From assembly GCF_004342065.1 (NCBI RefSeq), contig NZ_SLZU01000004.1, positions 182,967 to 246,966 of the forward strand: a stretch of 64,000 nt of DNA. The letters run 5' to 3'. The DNA is from Primorskyibacter sedentarius (lineage in GTDB: Bacteria; Pseudomonadota; Alphaproteobacteria; Rhodobacterales; Rhodobacteraceae). Shown here one piece after another: positions 35,623 to 43,750 of the stretch. Numbering within the stretch: the stretch's first letter is position 1; the number at the start of each line of letters is the position of its first letter. Made by a program: the position numbers and the translations under genes. Under the pieces are notes generated by a model. The model was given only the letters and a program-made list of their open reading frames with translations, made no database searches and was not told the DNA's origin.

Positions 35623-36858
35623 TCAGTCCTTGCTGGCCACGATATCGACAAAGCGTGCCTGCGCGTCTTCGGCACTGATCGAAGTGTCCTGGAAGAACTG
35701 AACAAACAGATCGTTGAGCTGGTTGTTCGTGTCCTCGGTATTCAGCATGTTCACATCCGGCATGATCGCGCCCGAGGCGAGGATTTCCAGACCCTTCTTC
35801 ATGCAGTCATTCGCCGCCTCAAGGTCCACATCCCCGCGCACGGGCAGGGAGCCTTTCTTGAGGTTGAACGCCACTTGCGTGTTAGGCTTGAGCAGCGTTG
35901 CAGCCAGCGCGTCCTGCGCGGCTTCGGTCTCTGCATCACCGGTTTCGGGGAAGTAGAACGCGTCACCGCCGGTCGAGATGACCTCGATCACGCCAAGACC
36001 CGGCAGACAGGTGTAATCCTGCCCGGCAACCTCACCGGCGACGGCAAATTCGCCCTGCGCCCAGTCACCCATGATCTGACCGCCGGCCTGATCGGTGATG
36101 ACAAGATTAGTCGCCTGGTTCCAGTCCTGCACATTGGACCCCTGGACCATTTCGCGCATGTCAGACGCGGCCTTGAAGACGCGGGCCATGGTGTCACCCG
36201 CTGCCATTTCGGCATCGCCGTCGCCATAGATACTTTGCAGGACATCGGGGCCGGCCAGCGTGGCCATCAGCACGTTGAACGCGCCGGAGCTTTGCCAAGG
36301 CTGCCCGCCAAGAGCCATCGGCGTGATGCCAGCCTCGCGGAGTGCTGGCCCCGCGGCCACGAATTCATCCCAGTTGGTCGGTACGGCAACGCCAGCCGTC
36401 TCGAACGCGGCATTCGAAAGCCACAGCCACTGCCATGAGTGGATGTTGACCGGCGCGCAGTAGATCTTGCCGTCAACCGTGCAGGCCTCCAGCAGGGAGG
36501 GCGGGTTCACGATGTCTTTCCAGCCCTCTGCTTCGGCCACATGGGTCATGTCGCGCAACAGACCGGACTCAATCAACTCTTCGGCCTGACGACCGTGGTT
36601 GAACTGGAACGCGCCCATCGGGTCGCCGCCGATGATACGGCTGACCATCACGGGGCGGGCCGTGCCGCCGCCGCCGGCAATCGCGCCGTCGATCCATTTA
36701 TGGTCAGTCTGGGCTTCGAATTCGCGGGCGAATTCAGCCACCGCAGCGGCCTCGCCCCCCGATGTCCACCAATGGGTCACCTCAAGGTCAGCCGCCAAGG
36801 CCGCAGAGCCTGCGCAAAGCGCCGTAGTAGCTGCAAAGAAAGTGCGGAATGAAGTCAT
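35623..36858 (-). CDS. Carbohydrate ABC transporter substrate-binding protein
   Basis: 411-residue periplasmic protein with a signal peptide (about 1-22, SAALA-A). The mature start LEVTHWWTSGGEAAAV is the family 1 extracellular solute-binding signature. Aromatic residues (for example WQWLWLSN, QPWQSSGAF) are consistent with sugar stacking. GGGAGGAA precedes ATG 36858. First gene of the operon, directly behind the LacI-type operators. The GH43 partner points to xylo- or arabino-oligosaccharides. Confidence 0.92.
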   Translation of the reverse strand: MTSFRTFFAATTALCAGSAALAADLEVTHWWTSGGEAAAVAEFAREFEAQTDHKWIDGAIAGGGGTARPVMVSRIIGGDPMGAFQFNHGRQAEELIESGLLRDMTHVAEAEGWKDIVNPPSLLEACTVDGKIYCAPVNIHSWQWLWLSNAAFETAGVAVPTNWDEFVAAGPALREAGITPMALGGQPWQSSGAFNVLMATLAGPDVLQSIYGDGDAEMAAGDTMARVFKAASDMREMVQGSNVQDWNQATNLVITDQAGGQIMGDWAQGEFAVAGEVAGQDYTCLPGLGVIEVISTGGDAFYFPETGDAETEAAQDALAATLLKPNTQVAFNLKKGSLPVRGDVDLEAANDCMKKGLEILASGAIMPDVNMLNTEDTNNQLNDLFVQFFQDTSISAEDAQARFVDIVASKD

Positions 36859-36925
36859 GTTTGTTCCTCCCTTCCGGTCCGGGAAATCCCGTCCGGCGTT
36901 ATCTGAAGCGATCTGAAATCGCCGC

Positions 36926-36937
36926 GTAATCGATTAC
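36926..36937. promoter_or_regulatory. LacI-type operator 1
   Basis: GTAATCGATTAC, a perfect 12-bp palindrome with central CG, extended by CA on one side. It lies 68 bp upstream of the binding-protein start. The form TGTAAnCGnTTACA is typical of LacI-family operators, and a LacI gene starts 122 bp away on the other strand. Confidence 0.75.
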
Positions 36938-36966
36938 ATCCGAGTTTAAGCCGACTCTCCTTGCGA

Positions 36967-36980
36967 TGTAAACGATTACA
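36967..36980. promoter_or_regulatory. LacI-type operator 2
   Basis: TGTAAACGATTACA, palindromic at 12 of 14 positions with the same half-site as operator 1. The two centres are 42 bp apart, close to four helical turns, so bound dimers would face the same side. It could control both the transport operon and the regulator itself. Confidence 0.75.
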
Positions 36981-37058
36981 CTTATACTCGGGCTGAGATG
37001 GATTCGAGTCAAGCCATCGCTGTCAGAAATTGTGTTTCAAAAGAAGAGCCGCCGATGC

Positions 37059-38093
37059 ATGACTGAAAAGCCCCCCAGAATTCAAGATGTTGCCAAGGTG
37101 GCGGGGGTGTCCACCGCGACTGTCAGCCGGGCGCTGAGCAATCCGGAACTGCTGACCAAACCCACGCGAGAGGCTGTCTTCGAGGCCGTTCGCAGCACGG
37201 GGTACCGGGTCAATCGCGCGGCACGAAATCTAAGAAAACAAAGCGCGAATGCAATTCTTGTGCTGGTGCCCAACCTCGGCAATCCGTTCTTTTCGAAGAT
37301 TCTGGAAGGGATCAGTGAGGGCTTCGCAGACAGCGATTATTCCGTGCTCATCACCGATTCAAACCATCTGCCGCAGCATGACCGGCGATTGACCGACTAT
37401 TTTCTGGACGGGCGCATCGACGGGATGATCTCTCTCGACGGCAATCTGACGGATACAGACATGTCAGAATTTGCGCGCGAAAGGGTGGGCGGGCGCATCG
37501 TCTTTGCATGTGAATGGGTCGAGGGCGCGCCGATGCCGTCGGTCAGGAGTGACAATTACAAGGGCGCGCAACTGGCGATCCGGCATTTGCATGACCTTGG
37601 CCACCGGCGCATCGCGCATGTCACCGGGCCCGCTGACAATCGACTGACCCATGTGCGCCGCGAGGGCGTTCTGGCAGAGCGTCGCCGCCTGAATTTGCCG
37701 CAACGGCCCGAATGGATCATCCGGGGCGATTTTTCTTTGCAATCAGGGCGGGCTGCGGCGCAGCAGATCGTGGCAATGAAGGACCGCCCAAGCGCGGTGT
37801 TCTGCGCCTCCGACGAGGTGGCCTTTGGCCTGATTGCCGGGCTGAATGCCGCTGGTCTGCGGGTTCCAGAAGACATGTCAGTCGTTGGATTTGATGACAT
37901 CGATCAGGCAGAGCATTACGTGCCGGCACTAACGACCATCCGCCAGGACCGCATCGGGTTGGGGCGGGCCGCAGCGGAGCTGTTGCTGGGGCAAATGGCG
38001 CATCCTGCCGGAGCTGAGGCGGTGGGCGTCGAACTTCTCGATGTGACCCTGATGGTCCGGGACAGTTCCGCGCCGCCTGCCAAGCCCGGTTGA
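37059..38093 (+). CDS. LacI family transcriptional regulator
   Basis: 344 residues. Helix-turn-helix at about 7-26 (IQDVAKVAGVSTATVSRALS), hinge helix around NRAARNLRKQ, and a periplasmic-binding-like core with ILVLVPNLGNPFFSKILEGI. The C-terminal GFDDIDQAEHYVPALTTIRQD is standard. ATG 37059 gives the normal N-terminus; the frame is open from GTG 37032. It is divergent from the eleven-gene operon with two matching operators between, so it is the predicted local repressor responding to an imported sugar. Confidence 0.93.
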   Translation: MTEKPPRIQDVAKVAGVSTATVSRALSNPELLTKPTREAVFEAVRSTGYRVNRAARNLRKQSANAILVLVPNLGNPFFSKILEGISEGFADSDYSVLITDSNHLPQHDRRLTDYFLDGRIDGMISLDGNLTDTDMSEFARERVGGRIVFACEWVEGAPMPSVRSDNYKGAQLAIRHLHDLGHRRIAHVTGPADNRLTHVRREGVLAERRRLNLPQRPEWIIRGDFSLQSGRAAAQQIVAMKDRPSAVFCASDEVAFGLIAGLNAAGLRVPEDMSVVGFDDIDQAEHYVPALTTIRQDRIGLGRAAAELLLGQMAHPAGAEAVGVELLDVTLMVRDSSAPPAKPG

Positions 38094-38199
38094 AAAGGTC
38101 CAGCCGTCGATGTCTCTGCGTGCTCCACGTCCGCATCCTTGAGACATCCAAAACCCCCTTGCGGCCATTCCGGAAGACGTCTAGAGAAGCTTTGGCTTC

Positions 38200-38273
38200 G
38201 GCGAGTTGGCGGAGTGGTTACGCAGCGGATTGCAAATCCGTGTACACCGGTTCGATTCCGGTACTCGCCTCCA
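38200..38273 (+). tRNA. tRNA-Cys (anticodon GCA)
   Basis: 74 nt including CCA. Acceptor GGCGAGT/ACTCGCC, D arm with GGCGGAGTGGTTACGC, anticodon stem GGATT/AATCC around GCA, T arm GGTTCGATTCC. A broken integrase lies just downstream and points toward it, as for tRNA genes used as island integration sites. Confidence 0.97.
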
Positions 38274-38483
38274 AGCCGATTCAATGACTTAGTCGAATTT
38301 TGGTTTGCGCGCTTCTGCGCGTCTAAACATTCTGTTTGTTCTGTTCGCATTCAAGGCGCATTGAAGTTGCCAAAGCTGCACCGGGCGGACAAGTTTTTGG
38401 GTGCAGTTTTCAAGGGAGAATGGTGTTGACGGCATCATTTGCCGCAGCATCCGATTGGCTGTCAGGTTGGCGGAACATGCGCA

Positions 38484-38885
38484 TCAGGTGCGCTTCTGAT
38501 CTGAGCGAATTTGTTGCTCTTTATCGGCCCTGATCCGCTGGCGGACCTTCTTCGTAGAGTGCAGCACCATTGACGGGCTCTGGCCTGTCACCGTTGCAAC
38601 CTGATCATCGCTACAGCCTGCCTCCACCCGATCACAGGCGGCGTTGTAGCGCCAGCTGAAAATGTGATAACCCAAGGCGCCGATTTGCGCTCTGACCTTT
38701 CTCGCGGCCGCTGAAGCGCCCCTATTGGATCAACGGTTGGTGCCGCGCTCGTTGGACAGGATGAAGACCGAGTGATGTCTTGCCGCGTCCAGCGCGGCTT
38801 GCAGATCGTACAGGATAGCAACCCAAAGCTCTTTCTTGGTCTTGCTTTGACGAACGAAGGCCGCGCTGTCCAGAGTGTCGGACCA
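38484..38885 (-). pseudogene. Decayed tyrosine recombinase (integrase) C-terminal fragment
   Basis: One reading frame gives integrase-like text on both sides of an in-frame TGA at 38730-38732: FVRQSKTKKELWV then FILSNERGTNR before it, and RVEAGCSDDQVATVTGQSPSM then KKVRQRIRADKEQ after it. These resemble the RQxKT, TNxRG and AGC-E-ATxTGHS regions of phage-type integrases. The HxxR box is distorted (HIFSWR) and the catalytic Tyr position reads Ser (MVLHSTKK). The N-terminal part is missing. Not functional; a marker of former insertion next to tRNA-Cys. Confidence 0.72.
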
Positions 38886-38959
38886 TGCAAGACTCTATCA
38901 CATCAGCGTTCGACGGCTGGGTGTGGTGCTGATCGCCACGGTCGGCGGTGAACAATATG

Positions 38960-38976
38960 TAAGTAGTATGTACTTA
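38960..38976. repeat. Inverted repeat TAAGTA-N5-TACTTA
   Basis: Perfect 6-bp arms with a 5-bp spacer (GTATG), in an AT-rich patch between the integrase remnant and the RraA-family gene. It may be a regulator site or a leftover element end; nothing decides between these. Confidence 0.45.
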
Positions 38977-39031
38977 TCTGGCGAAATTGGGAGCAGAAGC
39001 GCCGGTATTTGTTATTTTTAATTTACAAATA

Positions 39032-39058
39032 TTGACACATCCGACGCATGGCTATAGA
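39032..39058 (+). promoter_or_regulatory. Sigma-70-like promoter, tentative
   Basis: TTGACA at 39032-39037 and TATAGA at 39053-39058, spacer 15 nt (short of the optimum 17). It faces the RraA-family gene, whose start is about 315 bp further on, which would give a long leader. Confidence 0.3.
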
Positions 39059-39378
39059 GGTGTTTCTGGATTGCTTGAGGGGGCAGCTTCGGAAATTGAG
39101 GGGAGGGCGGCTCAGGTAGGCTGTAACGAAATCTGCGACACTTCCGAGGGTGACATCCTGGGTTGCGATGGGCCAGGCGTCCCGCCAGACAAATGCGTTG
39201 CTCATTGGCTCTTCGAAGGGTGGGGCTGTCTGGATGAGGTAGTGTGATACCTTGAGAGCGGGAAAACTGCGCCGGAACCGATCGCCAGAGAAATGATTCC
39301 ACCTTTGCCAGCGGTGCTGTGGCGGGGCGGATTTGCAATAACAAACGGCTTTAGACGGCCGCACGATAGGAAAAGAGT

Positions 39379-40104
39379 ATGAGCGATTACATCTTGTCGA
39401 ATGAAACACGCGACAAACTCAAGAAAGTGTCCACGGCCTCCGTCGCGACCGCCCTGTACAAGCGCGGTTTGCGCAACCAGTTCGTGCAAGGCGTGGTCCC
39501 GGTGGAACGCAAGCCCGTGCGGATGGTCGGGCAGGCGTTTACCCTGCGCTACATCGCTGCGCGCGAGGATCGCAACGAGATCACGGTGTTCCGCAATCGC
39601 GACCACAAACAGCGCGTGGCGGTGGAAACCTGCCCTGAAGGTCATGTGCTGGTCATGGATGCCCGCAAGGACAGTCGCGCGGCCACAGCCGGATCCATCC
39701 TGGTGACGCGACTTGCGCGGCGCGGCGTGGCAGGTGTGGTTTCGGATGGTGGCGTGCGGGATGCCGAAGGTATTGGCGCGCTTGATATGCCGGCCTATTT
39801 CGCCCGCCCGTCGGCGCCGACCAATCTGACTCTGCACGAGGCGATCGACATCAATGTGCCGATCTCCTGCGGTGACGCGCCGGTGTTTCCGGGCGATGTC
39901 ATGCTGGGGGACGGCGACGGTGTCATGGTGATCCCCGCGCATTTGGCGGACGAGATCGCCGAAGAATGCCTGAACATGGAATCCTTCGAGGATTTCGTTT
40001 TGGAACAGGTGAATGACGGCGCGGGCATCATCGGGCTCTATCCTGCTACCGATCAGGAAAACATTGATAAATACAACGAATGGCGCGAACGGACTGGACG
40101 ATAA
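39379..40104 (+). CDS. RraA family protein (aldolase/decarboxylase-like)
   Basis: 241 residues. The family covers RraA (RNase E inhibitor) and the divalent-metal 4-hydroxy-4-methyl-2-oxoglutarate / carboxy-hydroxy-oxoadipate aldolases. The text GVVSDGGVRDAEGI keeps the Arg-Asp pair of the aldolase active site, and GDGDGVMVIP is typical. As it heads a catabolic cluster (semialdehyde dehydrogenase, transporter, regulator), an enzymatic role on a sugar-acid or keto-acid intermediate is more likely than RNase control. The 80-residue longer N- and C-terminal arms than RraA itself support that. AAAAGAG precedes the ATG. Confidence 0.82.
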   Translation: MSDYILSNETRDKLKKVSTASVATALYKRGLRNQFVQGVVPVERKPVRMVGQAFTLRYIAAREDRNEITVFRNRDHKQRVAVETCPEGHVLVMDARKDSRAATAGSILVTRLARRGVAGVVSDGGVRDAEGIGALDMPAYFARPSAPTNLTLHEAIDINVPISCGDAPVFPGDVMLGDGDGVMVIPAHLADEIAEECLNMESFEDFVLEQVNDGAGIIGLYPATDQENIDKYNEWRERTGR

Positions 40105-40105
40105 C

Positions 40106-41626
40106 ATGACCTTTATTCCTCACGGAGAGCACTTTATCGCAGGCAGGCGCATGGCCGCTGAAGAGCGTTTCTATTCGGCGCCGGCAACGGGGGCGTCCCA
40201 TGAGTTCTCCGCCGGGTCCCCGGAACTGGTGGCTGAGGCGTGTCTTGCGGCCCACGCGGCTTTTCCCGGTTTTGCCGCAACCACCCGCGCGCAGCGTGCC
40301 GCCCTGCTGGAGGCGATCGCAGACGAGATGGATGCGCGCGCCGACGCGATCACGGAAATAGGCAGTGCCGAAACCGGACTGCCAGCAGCGCGGCTTCAGG
40401 GGGAGCGAGGCCGCACGACCGGTCAGCTGCGCCTGTTCGCCTCGCATATATTGGCAGGTGATTACCTTGATCGTCGCCATGATGAGGCGTTGCCGGATCG
40501 TCAGCCGCTTCCCCGGCCCGATCTGCGGATGATGCAGCGGCCGGTTGGGCCGGTGGCCGTATTCGGTGCTTCGAATTTTCCGCTCGCCTTTTCGGTGGCC
40601 GGAGGCGACACCGCAGCGGCGCTGGCTGCGGGTTGCCCGGTTGTCGTCAAGGGGCACGGCGCCCATCCCGGGACGAGCGAGATCGTGGGCGACGCCATTG
40701 TTGCGGCGCTTGACAAGCTTGGCATGGATGCGGGCATCTTCAGTCTGATCCAGGGGGGCAACCGTGCCGTGGGTGCGGCGCTTGTCACTGATCCACGCAT
40801 CAAGGCGGTCGGGTTCACGGGCAGCCTTGGCGGAGGGCGCGCGCTTTATGATCTGTGCGCTTCACGTCCGGAGCCGATCCCGTTTTATGGTGAGCTTGGC
40901 AGCGTCAATCCGATGTTTGTGTTGCCGCAGGCCGCCGCTGCCCGCGGGGCAGAGCTGGGCGCTGGCTGGGCCGGTAGCCTGACCATGGGCGTGGGGCAGT
41001 TCTGCACCAATCCCGGTATCGCCATCATCGTCGACGGTCCCGACGCGGATGCGTTTGTGAGCGCTGCGTCCGAGGGGCTGAAAGCTGTCGCAGGGCAGAC
41101 TATGCTGACAGACGGCATGGCAGAGGCCTACCGCGACGGTGCCCGCCGGGTGTCGGAAGGTGCGGGCGTCAAGTCGTTGCTGACCACCGCCTGCGAGGGC
41201 CGTACCGCAGCGCCTTACCTGTTCGAAGTCTCGGCCAGCGACTGGCTGACGAATGAGGAACTCTCCGAAGAGGTCTTTGGCCCGCTCGGCCTTGTTGTGC
41301 GCGTCAAGGATGCGGCGCAGATGGTGGAGCTTGCCGCGAGCTTCAAGGGGCAGCTGACGGCGACACTACAGATGGATGACGCAGACATCGACCTTGGTCG
41401 CGCGCTTTTGCCGGTGCTTGAGCGCATGGCGGGCCGGGTGCTGGCCAACGGCTTTCCCACGGGGGTAGAGGTGTGCGATTCCATGGTGCATGGCGGGCCT
41501 TATCCTGCCAGCACCAATTTTGGCGCAACCTCGGTCGGGACGATGTCCATCCGCCGTTTCCTGCGCCCGGTTTGCTACCAGAACCTCCCCGAAGCTCTGC
41601 TGCCGGCGGATCTCGTCAGCATGTAG
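40106..41626 (+). CDS. Aldehyde dehydrogenase, 2-ketoglutarate-semialdehyde type
   Basis: 506 residues, NADP-linked aldehyde dehydrogenase. Catalytic Cys300 (GVGQFCTNPG) and Glu263 (FYGELGSVNP) are present, as is the cofactor text FGASNFPLAFSVAGGDTAAAL, which is characteristic of the KGSADH group that ends sugar-acid and hydroxyproline catabolism by giving 2-oxoglutarate. ATG 40106 is 1 bp after the RraA-family stop, so translation is coupled; the frame is open to 40013. A hairpin follows the stop. Confidence 0.88.
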   Translation: MTFIPHGEHFIAGRRMAAEERFYSAPATGASHEFSAGSPELVAEACLAAHAAFPGFAATTRAQRAALLEAIADEMDARADAITEIGSAETGLPAARLQGERGRTTGQLRLFASHILAGDYLDRRHDEALPDRQPLPRPDLRMMQRPVGPVAVFGASNFPLAFSVAGGDTAAALAAGCPVVVKGHGAHPGTSEIVGDAIVAALDKLGMDAGIFSLIQGGNRAVGAALVTDPRIKAVGFTGSLGGGRALYDLCASRPEPIPFYGELGSVNPMFVLPQAAAARGAELGAGWAGSLTMGVGQFCTNPGIAIIVDGPDADAFVSAASEGLKAVAGQTMLTDGMAEAYRDGARRVSEGAGVKSLLTTACEGRTAAPYLFEVSASDWLTNEELSEEVFGPLGLVVRVKDAAQMVELAASFKGQLTATLQMDDADIDLGRALLPVLERMAGRVLANGFPTGVEVCDSMVHGGPYPASTNFGATSVGTMSIRRFLRPVCYQNLPEALLPADLVSM

Positions 41627-42120
41627 GCATGAAAAAAAGGGCGCGCAGGCCCCGCATCGCCACTCGGCGCGTTGCGGGGCTTTGTGCCGACCTGCACTGA
41701 TCCAAGAAAAATTTACACATACTGCCAAATACCGCCGATTATCGGCGTGTTGAAGAAATTTGTTACTCTTTCGGTGCCAGAATCTAAGTATGAGTAAATT
41801 TTTTGTGCAAATTAGTAATATGAGCAGTTGATTTGTAAAAATTAACAAAGTACGGTGACTCGAGCCTCCCTGGTGCCTCGCTTGTCGGGGAAAGGAAAGG
41901 GATCGCGGCTCGCTAACAAAAGGGGAAGTGCTGCCAGGCCCATCCGGGGTGCGGAGTATCCGTGCCGCGAGGGCGCAGGGAGAGGTGCGGGCAAATCGTC
42001 CGGCCAGGCTTTCCCCAAAAAACCAACGTGGTGCCGTGCGGGCAGGCAGTCCGGCGGTCAACTTATCCAACTTGCCGGACATGTCTGGCGGAACGACAAC
42101 TCTGAAGGAGGAGCAGGTCA
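41627..42120. other. 494-bp region upstream of tctC with an AT-rich block
   Basis: After the terminator hairpin there is an AT-rich block at about 41700-41865, sharply unlike the GC-rich flanks, and then a GC-rich leader to the strong ribosome site AAGGAGGAG before tctC. The block contains TTTGTAAAAATTAACAAA (near-palindrome, 14 of 18 positions, 41832-41849) and AATTTTTTGTGCAAATT. Likely the control region of the transporter operon. The 94-residue frame across the leader looks like a shadow. Confidence 0.55.
41649..41683 (+). terminator. Terminator-like hairpin after the aldehyde dehydrogenase gene
   Basis: GCCCCGCA at 41649-41656 pairs with TGCGGGGC at 41673-41680 (8 bp, 16-nt loop that can pair further through CGCC/GGCG), followed by TTTG. 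The T tract is short. It lies 23 bp behind the stop codon. Confidence 0.6.
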
Positions 42121-43086
42121 ATGTTCTTTGATAGCCTGAAAAGTAGATTCGTATTGGCACTTGGTGCTTGCGTCATCACCGCGTCGGCGGCTGCGGCTGA
42201 ATTCCCAACCCGCGATATTCGCCTGATCGTGCCATGGCCCGCAGGCGGCGGTGCGGATGCGATCTCGCGCAAGATCAGCAATATTGCTGAGCAGGAATTG
42301 CCAAAGTCGATCTATGTGGAAAACATCGCCGGGGCCGTGACAGCAACCGGGCTGATCCAGATGACAAGCGCGCGCCCGGACGGCCAGACCGTGGGCGTGC
42401 TGACCTATGACAGCGTCATCACCCTGCCGCGCGGCCAGATGGTGCCCGGCTATTCGCTGGACAACATGGCCCTGATCGCCCGCATCACCAGCGAAGCTGA
42501 TGCGATCGTCGTGTCAAAGCACACTGGCATCGAAACCTTCGAGGAACTGATCGAGCGGGCCAAGGAAAACCCGGGCGAGGTCCGTCTTGGCGTGGCCCCC
42601 AAGGGCTCTGGCCCGTACCTGTCGGCGATGCAGTTGGAAAAACTGCTGGATGTCGATTTCAACGTGATCACCTATGCCGGATCGTCCAGCGCCGAAGCCG
42701 AAGCATTGCTGTCGGGTGAACTCGATGCCGCGATCTCCAGCCTGGGTGATTTCAGCGGTATCATCGAATCCGGCGATGCCAAGGGCGTGATCGAACTCTC
42801 CTCGGTCCAGAACAAGACCTATACCGACGTGCCGACGATCAAGTCCAAGGGCCATGATCTGCAAACCGGCAGCTTCATCATCCTCGCGGCACCCGCGAAC
42901 ACCCCGGATGACGCGGTCGCAACTCTGGAATCCTCTTTCAAGGCGGCCTACGACACCGAGGAATTCCAGACCTGGCTGGCCCAGGTGGGTGTGACCGCCG
43001 ATTGGCTGGGCTCTGACGGGGTCGAAGCCTGGATCGACGAGCTGCAGGCCAAGACGTTCTCGCTGATGGACGAGCTTGAACTGTAA
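42121..43086 (+). CDS. tctC: Tripartite tricarboxylate transporter binding protein TctC
   Basis: 321-residue periplasmic receptor (Bug family). Signal peptide about 1-25 (ASAAAA). The mature start FPTRDIRLIVPWPAGGGADAISR is the family signature, with a P-W-P-x-G-G-G loop that binds a carboxylate of the ligand. GVAPKGSGPYLSAMQLE is the second ligand loop. AAGGAGGAG precedes the ATG at good spacing. It supplies TctA/TctB, encoded after a 211-bp gap that holds a strong hairpin. Confidence 0.93.
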   Translation: MFFDSLKSRFVLALGACVITASAAAAEFPTRDIRLIVPWPAGGGADAISRKISNIAEQELPKSIYVENIAGAVTATGLIQMTSARPDGQTVGVLTYDSVITLPRGQMVPGYSLDNMALIARITSEADAIVVSKHTGIETFEELIERAKENPGEVRLGVAPKGSGPYLSAMQLEKLLDVDFNVITYAGSSSAEAEALLSGELDAAISSLGDFSGIIESGDAKGVIELSSVQNKTYTDVPTIKSKGHDLQTGSFIILAAPANTPDDAVATLESSFKAAYDTEEFQTWLAQVGVTADWLGSDGVEAWIDELQAKTFSLMDELEL

Positions 43087-43103
43087 GCTGCGACGCGACC
43101 CAT

Positions 43104-43126
43104 GTCTCCGGTCCCGGACCGGAGAC
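43104..43126 (+). terminator. Perfect hairpin between tctC and tctB
   Basis: GTCTCCGGTC-CCG-GACCGGAGAC: a perfect 10-bp stem with a 3-nt loop, starting 17 bp after the tctC stop. No T tract follows, so partial termination or protection of the tctC transcript from 3' exonucleases is more likely than full termination. Either would raise receptor over membrane subunit levels. Confidence 0.75.
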
Positions 43127-43297
43127 AACCACTGGGGCCCTGACCGGGCCTCAAGGCGCAGCAACGGTTTCGATGACGGCCTGAGGGCCTGAAACGACGC
43201 GACCGGTTCAGGGCATATTTTCAAAAGCCATGCCGCCCGAAAGACGCGACCGACTGCCAGCCGCCCAGGACCCACCATATCATCGCGGGAGAAGTCG

Positions 43298-43747
43298 ATG
43301 TTCTTGAACAGACAACTGCTGTTTCTCTTTTTCACGCTTGCCGTTTCGGTTGGATATTTCATCTCGGCGATGAGCCTTGGTGCCCCGTTTTCCGACGGCG
43401 GCCTGACGCCGTCGTTCTTTCCAATCCTGGTGGGCGGCGCGGCAATTATGTTTGCCTGCATCCTGATCCTGCAAGCGCTGCGCGAACGGGCAGGAGCCGG
43501 GGAGGCGGACGCGCCCGGCACCTACATCCATCTTTGGGTCGTGGTGGCGATCTTTGTCTACATTCTTGTATTCAGGACTGTCGGATATTTCATCTCGTCC
43601 GGGCTCTTCGTCTTCGCGCTTATCGTGCTGTTCTCGTTATTCGAGAAGCTGCTGCAAAAGGCGATCCTTACGGCGGTGATCGTCGGCCTGGCCTACATCA
43701 TGTTCCAGCAACTGTTCGGCGTTCGTCTTCCGACGCTTTGGGGTTAA
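43298..43747 (+). CDS. tctB: Tripartite tricarboxylate transporter small subunit TctB
   Basis: 149 residues with four predicted membrane helices (about 8-25, 38-56, 76-94, 100-135). TctB proteins are poorly conserved; the identification rests on size, helix pattern, the FxDGGLTPSFFP-like text (FSDGGLTPSFFPILVG) and its place between tctC and tctA. GCGGGAGAAG precedes the ATG. It ends 3 bp before the tctA start. Confidence 0.88.
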   Translation: MFLNRQLLFLFFTLAVSVGYFISAMSLGAPFSDGGLTPSFFPILVGGAAIMFACILILQALRERAGAGEADAPGTYIHLWVVVAIFVYILVFRTVGYFISSGLFVFALIVLFSLFEKLLQKAILTAVIVGLAYIMFQQLFGVRLPTLWG

Positions 43748-43750
43748 GTC

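Larger units (their letters stand above)
38274..39378. other. 1.1-kb low-coding region between tRNA-Cys and the RraA-family gene
   Basis: Contains the integrase remnant (38484-38885), a 17-bp inverted repeat (38960-38976) and a promoter-like pair (39032-39058). Overlapping frames of 86 to 128 residues on both strands between 38987 and 39409 show no recognisable domain and no clear ribosome sites. The stretch around 38940-39045 is noticeably richer in A and T than its surroundings. Confidence 0.6.

Noticed and set aside
38200..39378. Attachment-site direct repeat of the tRNA-Cys 3' end
   Set aside because: I looked for a second copy of GGTACTCGCC downstream and saw none in this window, so no att pair is claimed.
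38987..39409. Overlapping frames of 86 to 128 residues on both strands
   Set aside because: No domain recognised, no clear ribosome sites and mutual overlap; kept only as part of the low-coding region.
41855..42139. 94-residue plus-strand frame running into tctC
   Set aside because: Composition (Gly, Arg, Ser) and overlap with the tctC ribosome site suggest an untranslated leader.
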